A stretch of 34,130 nucleotides of DNA from Elysia marginata (lineage: Eukaryota; Mollusca; Gastropoda; Plakobranchidae). The notes under the pieces were generated by a model. The model saw only the letters and a list, made by a program, of their open reading frames with translations, was not told the DNA's origin and ran no database searches. The position numbers were made by a program, and so were the translations under genes. Location of the stretch: contig BMAT01006598.1 of the NCBI GenBank assembly GCA_019649035.1, positions 481,271 through 515,400 on the forward strand, read 5' to 3'. Below are positions 33,301-34,130 of the stretch, in pieces (within the stretch, counting starts at the first letter, position 1; every line of letters starts with the position of its first letter).

Positions 33301-34130
33301 TGAAATTCAATGTAGAGTATTATACAAAATGGCTATGCTGTGTCACAAAAATTCAAACAGTAAAGCTCTAGCTTATATTTGTAATCTTATGCAAAAATAT
33401 GTTCCTTCTAGAAATTTGAGATCTGTTGTCCCAAACTTTGCATACCTAACAAAGGTCTTAAGAAGCTAGCTGAAAGACCATTTTCACATTTTGCCTCTCA
33501 AGTCTGGAATTCTCAACTGCAAACTATTTGCTAAATTGTACCTAAGGAACAGCTTAAAAAGGAGGTCAAGACCTATTTTATGAAGTCCATGAATACTCAA
33601 GATGAATTTGATTGCTTTTAGTTTTATAAGATATAAATATTTTTTCCATTGTTAACCATGATATACTGCTCGATTTTTAAGTATAAATGATATTAGTGGT
33701 AATTTTAGGGTCTTTGTCTGAATGATGATTGTGTGATTGATAAGCGCTTTGGGATGTTTTGTATGGGGTAAGGCGCTATACAAATCATTTTAATTATTTT
33801 TATTATTACAATTTCTATTTGTTGAATTATCTATGTACCCCTTTTTAAAGTTTGTAATCTTGTTGAGCTACATTTGTGTGAAAGTGCAGTTCTTCTAGGT
33901 AAACAAGAGAAAATGCCTAAGTTGCATCTTAAAATATAAAAGGCATAAATGTTGGAGGAAGATAAAAGAGGAACACAGAAGGAGAAAAGGTGGGGAGTGT
34001 TAGAAATAGTTCTAACAACAATTTGACATTTATTTTTTTTTCTCACTGCATGGCTCAATACAAAGTGTCTTACCCAATCCGATATTGAGTTTTAAGAAAT
34101 CTCTGCTTGGGAGTAGTGAGGATTTTTTTT
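284..34130 (-). CDS. NO VEIN-like / sacsin-type GHKL ATPase, partial multi-exon gene
   Basis: This is one large gene read right to left, open at both ends. I placed 32 exons and three candidate microexons by GT/AG (one GC) signals; every consecutive pair matches in intron phase, which is strong support. The translation is about 1,800 residues. The order is: acidic linker; Bergerat-fold ATPase (N-box LELIQNADDN, then NNESGF, then lid GQKGIGFKSVF); a long central region with family-typical stretches (EIALAFPL, FLPLRTYGFRFIVQG, LQFVPLENEVVDFF, VIPLADG); and a low-complexity tail with WPP motifs. In this family the plant member NO VEIN is a nuclear protein needed in vascular development, and the ATPase fold is shared with sacsin and HSP90. 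The animal role is not established from sequence. The NOV_C/DUF3883 C-terminal domain is not seen and should lie left of the window. The family call is confident; the biochemical activity is inferred. Confidence 0.85.
380..695. other. Intron, nothing recognised
   Basis: AT-rich intron with no repeat or open frame of note. Confidence 0.6.
696..816 (-). CDS. NOV-like exon 31: polar tail
   Basis: The acceptor is CTCTCCAG and the donor ACTG|GTTAGC; phase 0 in, 1 out. It encodes TINKGGESFPRDGANLDRPS followed by SGQRQNNRDKGQDSSHEDH. It is a low-complexity, hydrophilic, probably disordered linker like the exons before it. Confidence 0.7.
817..1612. other. Intron, nothing recognised
   Basis: AT-rich with A runs near 1003-1013 and 1427-1446; no element recognised. 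Confidence 0.6.
1613..1689 (-). CDS. NOV-like exon 30: basic/polar tail
   Basis: The acceptor is CTTTCCAG and the donor GATGAG|GTCTGT; phase 1 in, 0 out. It encodes KRKASESLREGEPAVSKRIN and SQTDE. The frame has no conserved motif; support is from both splice sites and from phase agreement with exons on each side. Confidence 0.65.
1690..3530. other. 1.8-kb intron
   Basis: Holds the retrotransposon tail listed separately, a CT-rich run near 2380-2400 and a GA run near 2999-3010. No exon signal with matching phase was found. Confidence 0.6.
2125..2215 (-). mobile_element. Non-LTR retrotransposon/SINE 3' tail
   Basis: A (TAA)n tract is followed by GTAAAGCGCCTTACCCATAC and AAAGAGCTTATCAATCACAC. 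The reverse complement matches the 3' end of the LINE fragment at 33725-33808 over most of its length. Both therefore belong to one 3'-tail family, in opposite orientations. The rest of the 1690-3530 intron shows only short simple runs. Confidence 0.7.
3531..3545 (-). CDS. 15-nt candidate microexon
   Basis: A strong acceptor (TTTTGTTTTTATCAG) and a strong donor (CCT|GTGAGT) bracket 15 nt in phase 1/1. It would encode GPSA plus the two split codons (H and C). It keeps the frame whether included or skipped. The call rests on splice signals and phase only. Confidence 0.45.
3546..4022. other. Intron, nothing recognised
   Basis: The right part (3934-4022) is an open extension of exon 28's frame; otherwise featureless. 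Confidence 0.55.
4023..4475 (-). CDS. NOV-like exon 28: Ser/Gly/Pro-rich tail, second WPP motif
   Basis: The acceptor is TTTTTTTACAG and the donor AAAAC|GTAAGA; phase 1 in, 1 out (151 codons, the longest exon here). It opens with DSDKAEAPAGMWPPPRPPNS, then charged and low-complexity sequence: ELSQEEKEE, GPGGPGAGRGRG, SSSSGQARSSQDGDG, EEVGSGEK. No folded domain is recognised. If the donor were ignored, the frame would continue to a stop at 3934. Confidence 0.85.
4476..5056. other. Intron, nothing recognised
   Basis: AT-rich sequence; no element or exon recognised. Confidence 0.6.
5057..5191 (-). CDS. NOV-like exon 27: first WPP motif
   Basis: The acceptor is TCTCTTTAG and the donor GACAG|GTTAGT; phase 1 in, 1 out (45 codons). 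It encodes a polar linker (NTQNKGGTGEDGQEEG) followed by LKSWPPRSALNINESKKNTK. Probably disordered apart from the WPP motif. Confidence 0.85.
5192..5500. other. Intron, nothing recognised
   Basis: Unique AT-rich sequence between exon 27 and microexon copy C. A partial repeat-like stretch (AAGCATAACCCTGAAAGGCTAA, 5450-5471) is the left end of the 79-bp array without its exon part. Confidence 0.55.
5501..5524 (-). CDS. 24-nt microexon, repeat copy C
   Basis: The acceptor is GCTTTCAAG and the donor AGAG|GTAAGA; phase 1 in, 1 out. It encodes DSQMVHGR. It is the leftmost repeat copy; the intron to exon 27 is 309 bp. Confidence 0.5.
5580..5603 (-). CDS. 24-nt microexon, repeat copy B
   Basis: The acceptor is GCTTTCAAG after a CTCTTTC-rich tract and the donor AGAG|GTAAGG; phase 1 in, 1 out. 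It encodes DSQMVYSR. The intron to the next copy on its left would be only 55 bp, close to the lower limit for animal introns, so copies may be mutually exclusive. Confidence 0.5.
5705..5728 (-). CDS. 24-nt microexon, repeat copy A
   Basis: The acceptor is GCTTTTAAG and the donor AAAG|GTAAGG; phase 1 in, 1 out. It encodes DSQMMYGK, a near copy of the last eight codons of exon 26. Both splice signals and the frame are intact. Whether it is ever spliced in cannot be told from sequence. Confidence 0.5.
5784..5806 (-). pseudogene. Decayed microexon copy (23 nt)
   Basis: This repeat copy keeps the donor but has lost one base near the acceptor side. It would be 23 nt and would shift the frame. In the phase carried over from exon 26 it reads V, S, then TGA. 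Inclusion would truncate the protein, so it is probably skipped or acts as a poison exon. Confidence 0.55.
5862..6055 (-). CDS. NOV-like exon 26 (parent of the microexon array)
   Basis: The acceptor is CCTATCAG and the donor AGGG|GTAAGG; phase 2 in, 1 out. It encodes NFLAQAVLILEGKSEEPMQS, RELPQDEVVWEVPLP, an EPEPEPEPQ run, then DSQMVYGRG at the donor. It marks the change from the conserved region to the low-complexity tail. Its last 24 nt and the first part of its intron are the source of the 79-bp repeats immediately to the left. Confidence 0.88.
6056..6894. other. Intron with simple runs
   Basis: Contains a T run at about 6368-6382 and a short (GTT)n near 6668-6679. Nothing else recognised. 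Confidence 0.6.
6895..7085 (-). CDS. NOV-like exon 25
   Basis: The acceptor is TTACCTAG and the donor CTTTT|GTAAGT; phase 0 in, 2 out. It encodes VHQLEVRYELKGHPEIFEIQ, then KGNMFYFHQ and REIAKYFSCGNESCRRGL. It corresponds to the V.ELEV.Y.L....LYF......EI..ELA..F segment of the family, ending just before NFLAQAV in the next exon. Confidence 0.9.
7086..7776. other. Intron, nothing recognised
   Basis: Small open frames on both strands show no family resemblance and no splice support. Confidence 0.6.
7777..8027 (-). CDS. NOV-like exon 24
   Basis: The acceptor is ATTTTATAG and the donor GGAG|GTGATT; phase 1 in, 0 out. It encodes AKRRHIDKSAIQHFVSLFES, GLIQRFLYFVFPDVYADVKL and EALKQLIFVE. The VGLIQRFLYFVFPDVY helix is a family landmark. 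Confidence 0.9.
8028..9070. other. Intron, nothing recognised
   Basis: AT-rich, no repeat family recognised. Confidence 0.6.
9071..9286 (-). CDS. NOV-like exon 23
   Basis: The acceptor is TCTTTGCAG and the donor AAAG|GTCCTA; phase 1 in, 1 out. It encodes AELQPVLSLLSDAAVFPSHR, REWVNPAQQLLMLPDSPQLK and GVHFLLADLPKNIKG. The W...LLMLPDSPQL...F/H..KPGVHFL pattern fits the family. Only one of the three open minus-strand frames here fits both splice phases. Confidence 0.9.
9287..10257. other. Intron, nothing recognised
   Basis: A-rich purine runs near 9798-9860; no element recognised. Confidence 0.6.
10258..10465 (-). CDS. NOV-like exon 22
   Basis: The acceptor is GTTGATCAG and the donor GGCAG|GTATGG; phase 0 in, 1 out. 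It encodes LQQLYGTAMERLFSNTVRPE, WNPTTLQLAELLKHIASAKT and LEDCLFLFSHIGACLSKIG. The chosen acceptor is the only AG here that keeps phase 0 and has a pyrimidine-rich tract. The open frame continues a few codons further right, into the intron. Confidence 0.88.
10466..11024. other. Intron holding the hairpin MITE
   Basis: Apart from the MITE there is a 10-bp inverted pair, GAATCCTGAT near 10920-10929 and ATCAGGATTC near 10972-10981. The rest is unremarkable. Confidence 0.6.
10812..10920. mobile_element. 109-bp hairpin MITE
   Basis: Two 32-bp inverted arms (10812-10843 and 10889-10920) begin CTTTTGTCACCT and share GAGGAAAAA at their inner end; 21 outer and inner positions are perfect. The spacer has a smaller TATCCC...GGGATA inversion. 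Size and structure fit a non-autonomous DNA transposon; the superfamily is not determined. Confidence 0.7.
11025..11264 (-). CDS. NOV-like exon 21
   Basis: The acceptor is CTTCCACAG and the donor CACT|GTACGT; phase 0 in, 0 out (80 codons). It encodes LYSMIENDLSGKAAQDVFHN, HPAIFVPVQSL and REEVWWHDHTGLFAKY. The IFVP followed by VWW.D.TG.F..Y pattern is typical of the family. Confidence 0.92.
11265..11710. other. Intron, nothing recognised
   Basis: No repeat or exon signal found. Confidence 0.6.
11711..11830 (-). CDS. NOV-like exon 20
   Basis: The acceptor is TTCTACTTAG and the donor TTTAAG|GTAAGT; phase 0 in, 0 out (40 codons). It encodes IKNNVTPDEATQAFISWCKR and TPAILCTSWNHIFK, a helical piece following HFVDFLG in family order. 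Confidence 0.88.
11831..12312. other. Intron, nothing recognised
   Basis: No repeat or exon signal found. Confidence 0.6.
12313..12540 (-). CDS. NOV-like exon 19
   Basis: The acceptor is TTTGATCCAG and the donor GGGG|GTAAGG; phase 0 in, 0 out (76 codons). It encodes TSFAIHLKTLPWIPAEWSTV, then SKQDMCKASEIFVDCPVVRE and PAPQNNSHFVDFLG. SSFxxxLKTLPWIP is a strong landmark of the family. Confidence 0.92.
12770..13308. mobile_element. Diverged, 5'-truncated copy of the 26.5-27.9 kb TIR element
   Basis: It matches the right part of the 26474-27949 element (about 27390 to its right end) along its length with many substitutions and small indels. Shared landmarks are TCTTCATCTAGTTCATCTGT and AAAGTTGGGTTGCCGCAGTT. 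The terminal repeat is decayed (GAGGCAACCATG against AAGTGGCACCTATG). The left part of the element is missing. Confidence 0.8.
13670..14096. mobile_element. MITE-like TIR element, uninterrupted copy
   Basis: It matches the two halves of the element at 26253-26473 and 27950-28147 in order, without the 1.48-kb insertion between them. The ends are inverted relative to each other: CCAGTGCAAATGAGTTGTGAG at the left and CGACTCATTTGGACAG at the right. About 425 bp, no coding capacity. Confidence 0.8.
14652..14909 (-). CDS. NOV-like exon 18
   Basis: The acceptor is AATCTCCAG and the donor GAG|GTGGGC; phase 0 in, 0 out (86 codons). It encodes DGYVVTDYECNEFHQLVSTA, then HKEMASLFELLDAQWSAEYR and a TQLQSGSGH segment. 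The DYEC.EFHQLVS and LL..LD.QW pieces are family-typical. A longer overlapping frame in another phase is a shadow. Confidence 0.9.
14910..16059. other. 1.15-kb intron containing SINE copy 1
   Basis: Outside the SINE, nothing is recognised; the small open frame at 15326-15553 has no splice or family support. Confidence 0.6.
15743..15992 (-). mobile_element. tRNA-derived SINE copy 1
   Basis: On the minus strand it opens with a tRNA-like head: an A-box-like GTGGCACAGTCGACTGGG and a B-box GGTTCGATCCC. A body of about 190 bp follows and is shared with the copy at 19609-19850. The order head then body on the minus strand sets the orientation. Not a functional tRNA gene. Confidence 0.8.
16060..16211 (-). 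CDS. NOV-like exon 17
   Basis: The acceptor is TTGTATTAG and the donor ATA|GTAAGT; phase 1 in, 0 out. It encodes GVNWTLVDAAYLSPNPSAIE, SWHRFLNDLGVVDFLRVKPV and ERKFDKSNI. W.LVD..YL followed by W..F...LGV.DFL is a clear NOV-like signature. Confidence 0.92.
16212..16734. other. Intron, nothing recognised
   Basis: AT-rich; no element recognised. Confidence 0.6.
16735..16936 (-). CDS. NOV-like exon 16
   Basis: The acceptor is TGTTCCAG and the donor CCAG|GTAGTT; phase 0 in, 1 out. It encodes SKARDVIISYLIYIKTELDR, ELSELKSVVRLATNHG and a run ending YGNKINLQSCFPG. It continues the helical-plus-strand pattern of the central region. Confidence 0.88.
16937..19085. other. 2.1-kb intron with Tigger-like element
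   Basis: Apart from the element, the part at 18600-18760 has two loosely similar pieces (GCACCAAGGGGAGGTGTA and GCGCCAAGGGGTGGCCAT), possibly an old repeat. No exon signal was found. Confidence 0.55.
17203..17999. mobile_element. pogo/Tigger-like non-autonomous DNA transposon
   Basis: The right end, read inward, is CAGTGGAATCCGTGAGAAGT, close to the CAGTGGAACC... terminus typical of pogo/Tigger elements, and is flanked by TA. The left end is CAGAGGAGTCCGAACCAC. Both ends lead into GACTTTAAG motifs in opposite orientations. The interior is markedly more GC-rich than the surroundings and has no transposase frame. Confidence 0.6.
19086..19270 (-). CDS. NOV-like exon 15
   Basis: The acceptor is GGTGCCAG and the donor TGGCAG|GTAAAT; phase 1 in, 0 out. 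It encodes DPLKELQKDLNIIHSALTST, EVNSQVVKLLLRTEAVKELT and HGHIMPVLNSDVWQ. The helix containing LL...GV/TEAVKELTAHDLI followed by HIMPVL matches the family's region after the IPLxDG strands. A longer open frame on the opposite strand here is a shadow. Confidence 0.9.
19271..20079. other. Intron containing SINE copy 2
   Basis: Nothing else recognised. Confidence 0.6.
19609..19850 (-). mobile_element. tRNA-derived SINE copy 2
   Basis: Same family and orientation as copy 1 (shared TTCCCATACT/TCAAGACAA start, TACCCATTAAGTGCTGGGTG core and tRNA-like end). The B box is more decayed here (GGTTTTGATCCCC). Confidence 0.78.
20080..20198 (-). CDS. NOV-like exon 14
   Basis: The acceptor is CTGATTCAG and the donor AGAG|GTGTTT; phase 2 in, 1 out. 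It encodes RVIPLADGTLIALADVTVFL and a polar linker (GPPSEQTSSKAARNR). The IPLADG..IAL segment is a conserved strand pair in this family. Confidence 0.88.
20199..20753. other. Intron, nothing recognised
   Basis: AT-rich; small open frames on both strands lack any family resemblance. Confidence 0.6.
20754..20853 (-). CDS. NOV-like exon 13
   Basis: The acceptor is TCATAACAG and the donor ATGAG|GTAAAT; phase 1 in, 2 out. It encodes DQVMEIAKWLACVYRSLDDF and FDQLNKM. The split AG|G codon joins it to VIPLADG in the next exon. The 5' neighbour is across a 2.7-kb intron. Confidence 0.87.
20854..23550. other. 2.7-kb intron, longest in the window
   Basis: Contains the 41-bp duplication. A plus-strand open frame at 22761-23048 crosses the duplication and has no recognisable protein family. 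The rest shows no element I can name. Confidence 0.55.
22896..22977. repeat. Exact 41-bp tandem duplication
   Basis: Two identical, directly adjacent 41-bp units beginning CGGGAGTTTCATACTCATAG and ending AAAAGACC. Absence of divergence suggests a recent event or an assembly artefact. Confidence 0.9.
23551..23787 (-). CDS. NOV-like exon 12
   Basis: The acceptor is TCACAGCAG and the donor CCAG|GTAGGA; phase 1 in, 1 out. It encodes GISWKLPSQCVLVRDSLVRE, then LLEHRLGLHYLHPEL and LLDIGGFISQNWDGQGNP. The pattern of a fixed W-K-PSQ stretch followed by a leucine-rich helix is family-typical. Confidence 0.9.
24048..24243 (-). CDS. NOV-like exon 11 (weak acceptor)
   Basis: The donor is AAAG|GTCAGA, phase 1 out. 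The frame encodes LTPLEALIQYLQFVPLENEV followed by VDFFKPVTTHILAQLRASKC, a clear family segment. The 5' boundary is less sure: the only phase-compatible AG is in CATAAAG at 24244-24245, with an A-rich rather than pyrimidine-rich tract before it. The first residues (KFFYFLISALIKK) are less typical. Confidence 0.8.
24443..24555 (-). CDS. NOV-like exon 10
   Basis: The acceptor is TTCATCCAG and the donor TTTAAG|GTGGAA; phase 1 in, 0 out. It encodes DFDVPSSREDVDKDSSWNQW and LRSEIHNLFIEALEAFK. SSREDVDKDSSWNQWL is a family signature continuing directly from FIVQG. Confidence 0.9.
24556..25144. other. Intron, nothing recognised
   Basis: AT-rich; no element recognised. Confidence 0.6.
25145..25217 (-). 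CDS. NOV-like exon 9
   Basis: The acceptor is ACACCTCAG and the donor CAAG|GTGAAT; phase 0 in, 1 out. It encodes VKPSMLPVFAFLPLRTYGFR followed by FIVQG, one of the most conserved stretches of the NOV-like family. At 73 nt it is too short to stand out as an open frame. Confidence 0.9.
25218..26046. other. Intron, nothing recognised
   Basis: AT-rich; no element recognised. Confidence 0.6.
26047..26124 (-). CDS. NOV-like exon 8
   Basis: The acceptor is TTGTTTCAG and the donor GCACAA|GTAAGA; phase 0 in, 0 out (26 codons). It encodes MKAGVEVDSTEIALAFPLRG. EIALAFPL is a family landmark that precedes the FAFLPL segment of the next exon. Confidence 0.88.
26253..28147. mobile_element. MITE-like TIR element interrupted by a second element
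   Basis: The outer element occupies 26253-26473 and 27950-28147 and matches the intact copy at 13670-14096. Its ends form an imperfect inverted repeat: CCAGTCCAAATGAGTCTTAAG at the left, and CTGTCCAAATGAGTCATAAG when the right end is read inward. Confidence 0.8.
26474..27949. mobile_element. 1,476-bp TIR transposon inserted in the MITE
   Basis: It is bounded by perfect 14-bp terminal inverted repeats, CATAGGTGCCACTT and AAGTGGCACCTATG. It interrupts the outer element at a site where the 13.9-kb copy reads CAATTAAAATT. It carries near its left end a GGGGGGTCCAGGGGCATGCT segment of a kind often seen in invertebrate DNA transposons. No long transposase frame is present, so it is non-autonomous. 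Target-site duplication is unclear: CAATTAT and CAACTAA flank it imperfectly. Confidence 0.8.
28729..28860 (-). CDS. NOV-like exon 7
   Basis: The acceptor is AAATTTCAG and the donor ATTCAG|GTAAGT; phase 0 in, 0 out (44 codons). It encodes VDGVVTSMKRKDLGDGEIQI and DRWLVVRKLLDASKVSIQ, matching the strand-rich segment after the ATPase domain where NOV-like proteins carry a WLVV-type motif. Confidence 0.88.
28861..29350. other. Intron with a G-rich run
   Basis: Contains a T run followed by a G-rich tract (GGGGGGAGAGGTGGGGGTG, about 29121-29139). It ends at the GC donor of exon 6. Confidence 0.6.
29351..29495 (-). CDS. NOV-like exon 6, GC-type donor
   Basis: The acceptor is CCCTGTAG; phase 2 in, 0 out. 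It encodes KESWQTQISLPWTDEIKQQL and SLLLFLHRLREITIDNR, the family segment after the lid. The donor reads AACAGG|GCAAGT, a GC-AG intron with otherwise ideal donor consensus. No GT nearby keeps the phase needed by exon 7. Confidence 0.88.
29740..30047 (-). mobile_element. tRNA-derived SINE with LINE-like tail (third SINE)
   Basis: On the minus strand it starts with a tRNA-like head: A-box-like GTGGTGAAGTGGTAGAGC and B-box-like GGTTTGAGCCC. It ends with GGAAAGCTCTTAGAGCATTA and AGGCGCTATATTAG, which resembles the AGCGC...GGCGCTATA tail of the LINE at 33.7 kb. It therefore seems to combine a tRNA head with a LINE-derived 3' tail and is a different subfamily from the other two SINEs. Confidence 0.7.
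30221..30360 (+). mobile_element. Retrotransposon 3' tail with (CAT)n/(ATT)n microsatellite
   Basis: GGTCAAGCGCCTTGAGACTT is followed by TATTTTAAATAAATCAAATT, then (CAT)n and interrupted (ATT)n runs, the usual layout of a non-LTR 3' end. The body is not recognisable. Confidence 0.6.
30665..30824 (-). CDS. NOV-like exon 5: ATPase glycine-rich lid
   Basis: The acceptor is CTTTGTAG and the donor CCAA|GTGAGG; phase 1 in, 2 out. It opens with GQKGIGFKSVFRVTGRPEVH, the GxxGxG ATP-lid motif, followed by SNGFHICFD and PMGYILPHWIGAP, the strand-turn region that follows the lid in this family. Confidence 0.93.
30825..31496. other. Intron with a protein-like stretch
   Basis: On the minus strand, 31040-31125 reads MAKDVLLARCNEFHWPKEEP in an otherwise AT-rich intron. 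It is not needed: exons 4 and 5 join perfectly in the conserved GYIG|QKGIGF motif. It may be a transposon relic. Confidence 0.45.
31497..31601 (-). CDS. NOV-like exon 4: ATPase G1-box region
   Basis: The acceptor is TTCTCAG and the donor CATAG|GTACTT; phase 1 in, 1 out. It encodes VKVMNNESGFEAKNIQALCD and VGKSTKTKHTIGYIG. The NNExGF segment takes the place of the DxGxG motif of classical GHKL ATPases, as is typical for the NOV/sacsin branch. CDVGKSTK is the family's conserved ATP-contact loop. It joins directly to the glycine lid in the next exon. Confidence 0.93.
31826..31982 (-). CDS. NOV-like exon 3: GHKL ATPase N-box
   Basis: The acceptor is ATTGCAG and the donor ACAA|GTAAGA; phase 0 in, 1 out. 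It encodes the first helix and N-box of the HSP90-like ATPase: LQRLSKDLYSKDTHFVLELI followed by QNADDN. In this fold the Glu of LELI and the Asn/Asp of QNADDN hold the catalytic water and Mg-ATP; all are present. KQQERQGRSL joins exon 2 without a break in the family pattern. This is the most diagnostic exon of the gene. Confidence 0.93.
31983..32576. other. Intron with a cysteine-containing open stretch
   Basis: On the minus strand, 32098-32310 is open for 70 codons (with SCEDCNLNLIPCSC). I recognise no family and no pair of splice sites that would fit between exons 2 and 3, which join in phase 0 without it. Confidence 0.45.
32577..32941 (-). CDS. NOV-like exon 2: acidic linker
   Basis: The acceptor is ...TTGGTCCAG and the donor AAG|GTAAAT; phase 1 in, 0 out. 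About 120 residues. The first half is very rich in D, E, K, S and N (for example NKEDDEDDQKDEANKDDKDQ), so probably a disordered linker. The second half (SREEICQSIVDNIRLEEFGV, ELGETEQKLMK) looks like an amphipathic helix leading into the ATPase fold, as in family members. The in-frame upstream sequence shows no start codon with a clear context, so this is treated as internal. Confidence 0.8.
32942..34073. other. 1.1-kb intron containing the LINE fragment
   Basis: The LINE fragment fills the middle; 32942-33330 and 33811-34073 show nothing recognised. Confidence 0.6.
33330..33810 (+). mobile_element. 3' end of a non-LTR (CR1/Jockey-type) retrotransposon
   Basis: Broken plus-strand frames read PSRNLRSVVPNFAYL and then ERPFSHFASQVWNSQL and LRNSLKKEVKTYFM. 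This is the usual C-terminal end of an element-encoded reverse transcriptase (PSR.LRS...R.FS..A...WNSLP...FK..LKT). A 3' untranslated tail, AAGCGCTTTGGGATGTTTTG to GGCGCTATAC, follows with an ATT-rich end. Frameshifts and stops make it inactive. Clade assignment is tentative. Confidence 0.75.
34074..34130 (-). CDS. NOV-like exon 1 in window (5' boundary uncertain)
   Basis: A good donor (GTAAGAC on the minus strand) follows reading frame ...FLKLNIGL and leaves one base (G). That base completes GAT with the next exon, giving LDETEH. The 5' limit is unclear: a pyrimidine-rich tract ending in CAG would start the exon at 34102 (29 nt), otherwise it runs off the window. The call rests on one donor and a phase match only. 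Confidence 0.4.

Overview
The window is eukaryotic, AT-rich nuclear DNA, most likely from a lophotrochozoan animal, with a gastropod mollusc as best guess. The guess rests on the intron-rich gene structure, tRNA-derived SINEs and non-LTR retrotransposon tails with the AAGCGC...GGCGCTATA...(ATT)n style common in mollusc genomes. It is an inference from style, not a species identification. There are no bacterial operons, ribosome binding sites or CRISPR arrays.

Nearly the whole window is one minus-strand gene. I reconstructed 32 exons plus three 24-nt candidate microexons, by reading splice sites on the minus strand and requiring each intron phase to match. All junctions between them agree in phase. 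The product is the N-terminal and central part (about 1,800 residues) of a large protein of the NO VEIN-like / sacsin-type GHKL (HSP90-like) ATPase family. The gene runs off both ends of the window. The right end (5' side) gives an acidic linker, then the Bergerat ATP-binding fold spread over three exons: N-box LELIQNADDN at 31.9 kb, NNESGF at 31.6 kb, and glycine lid GYIGQKGIGFKSVF across the 31.5/30.8 kb junction. From 29.5 kb down to 5.9 kb lies the long family-specific central region (EIALAFPL, FAFLPLRTYGFRFIVQG, SSREDVDKDSSWNQWL, YLQFVPLENEVVDFF, VIPLADG, VDFL and FAIHLKTLPW are its landmarks). From 6 kb to the left edge is a low-complexity, charged and Ser/Pro/Gly-rich tail with two WPP motifs. 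The C-terminal NOV_C/DUF3883 domain expected for the family is not in the window and should lie beyond position 1.

The most unusual structure is at 5.5-5.9 kb. The 3' end of one exon plus the first part of its intron is tandemly repeated with a 79-bp period. Each intact repeat carries a 24-nt, phase-1/phase-1 microexon encoding another copy of the octapeptide DSQMVYGR, while two further copies are decayed. A 15-nt microexon at 3.5 kb may switch a basic KRKRK motif on or off.

The introns hold several transposon families. These are a 1.48-kb terminal-inverted-repeat element nested inside an older MITE-like element (26.3-28.1 kb), with related copies of both at 12.8-14.1 kb; a pogo/Tigger-like element (17.2-18.0 kb); a 109-bp hairpin MITE (10.8 kb); three tRNA-derived SINEs (15.8, 19.7, 29.9 kb); and non-LTR 3' ends (2.1, 30.3, 33.3-33.8 kb). 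I see no second gene and no tRNA or rRNA gene.
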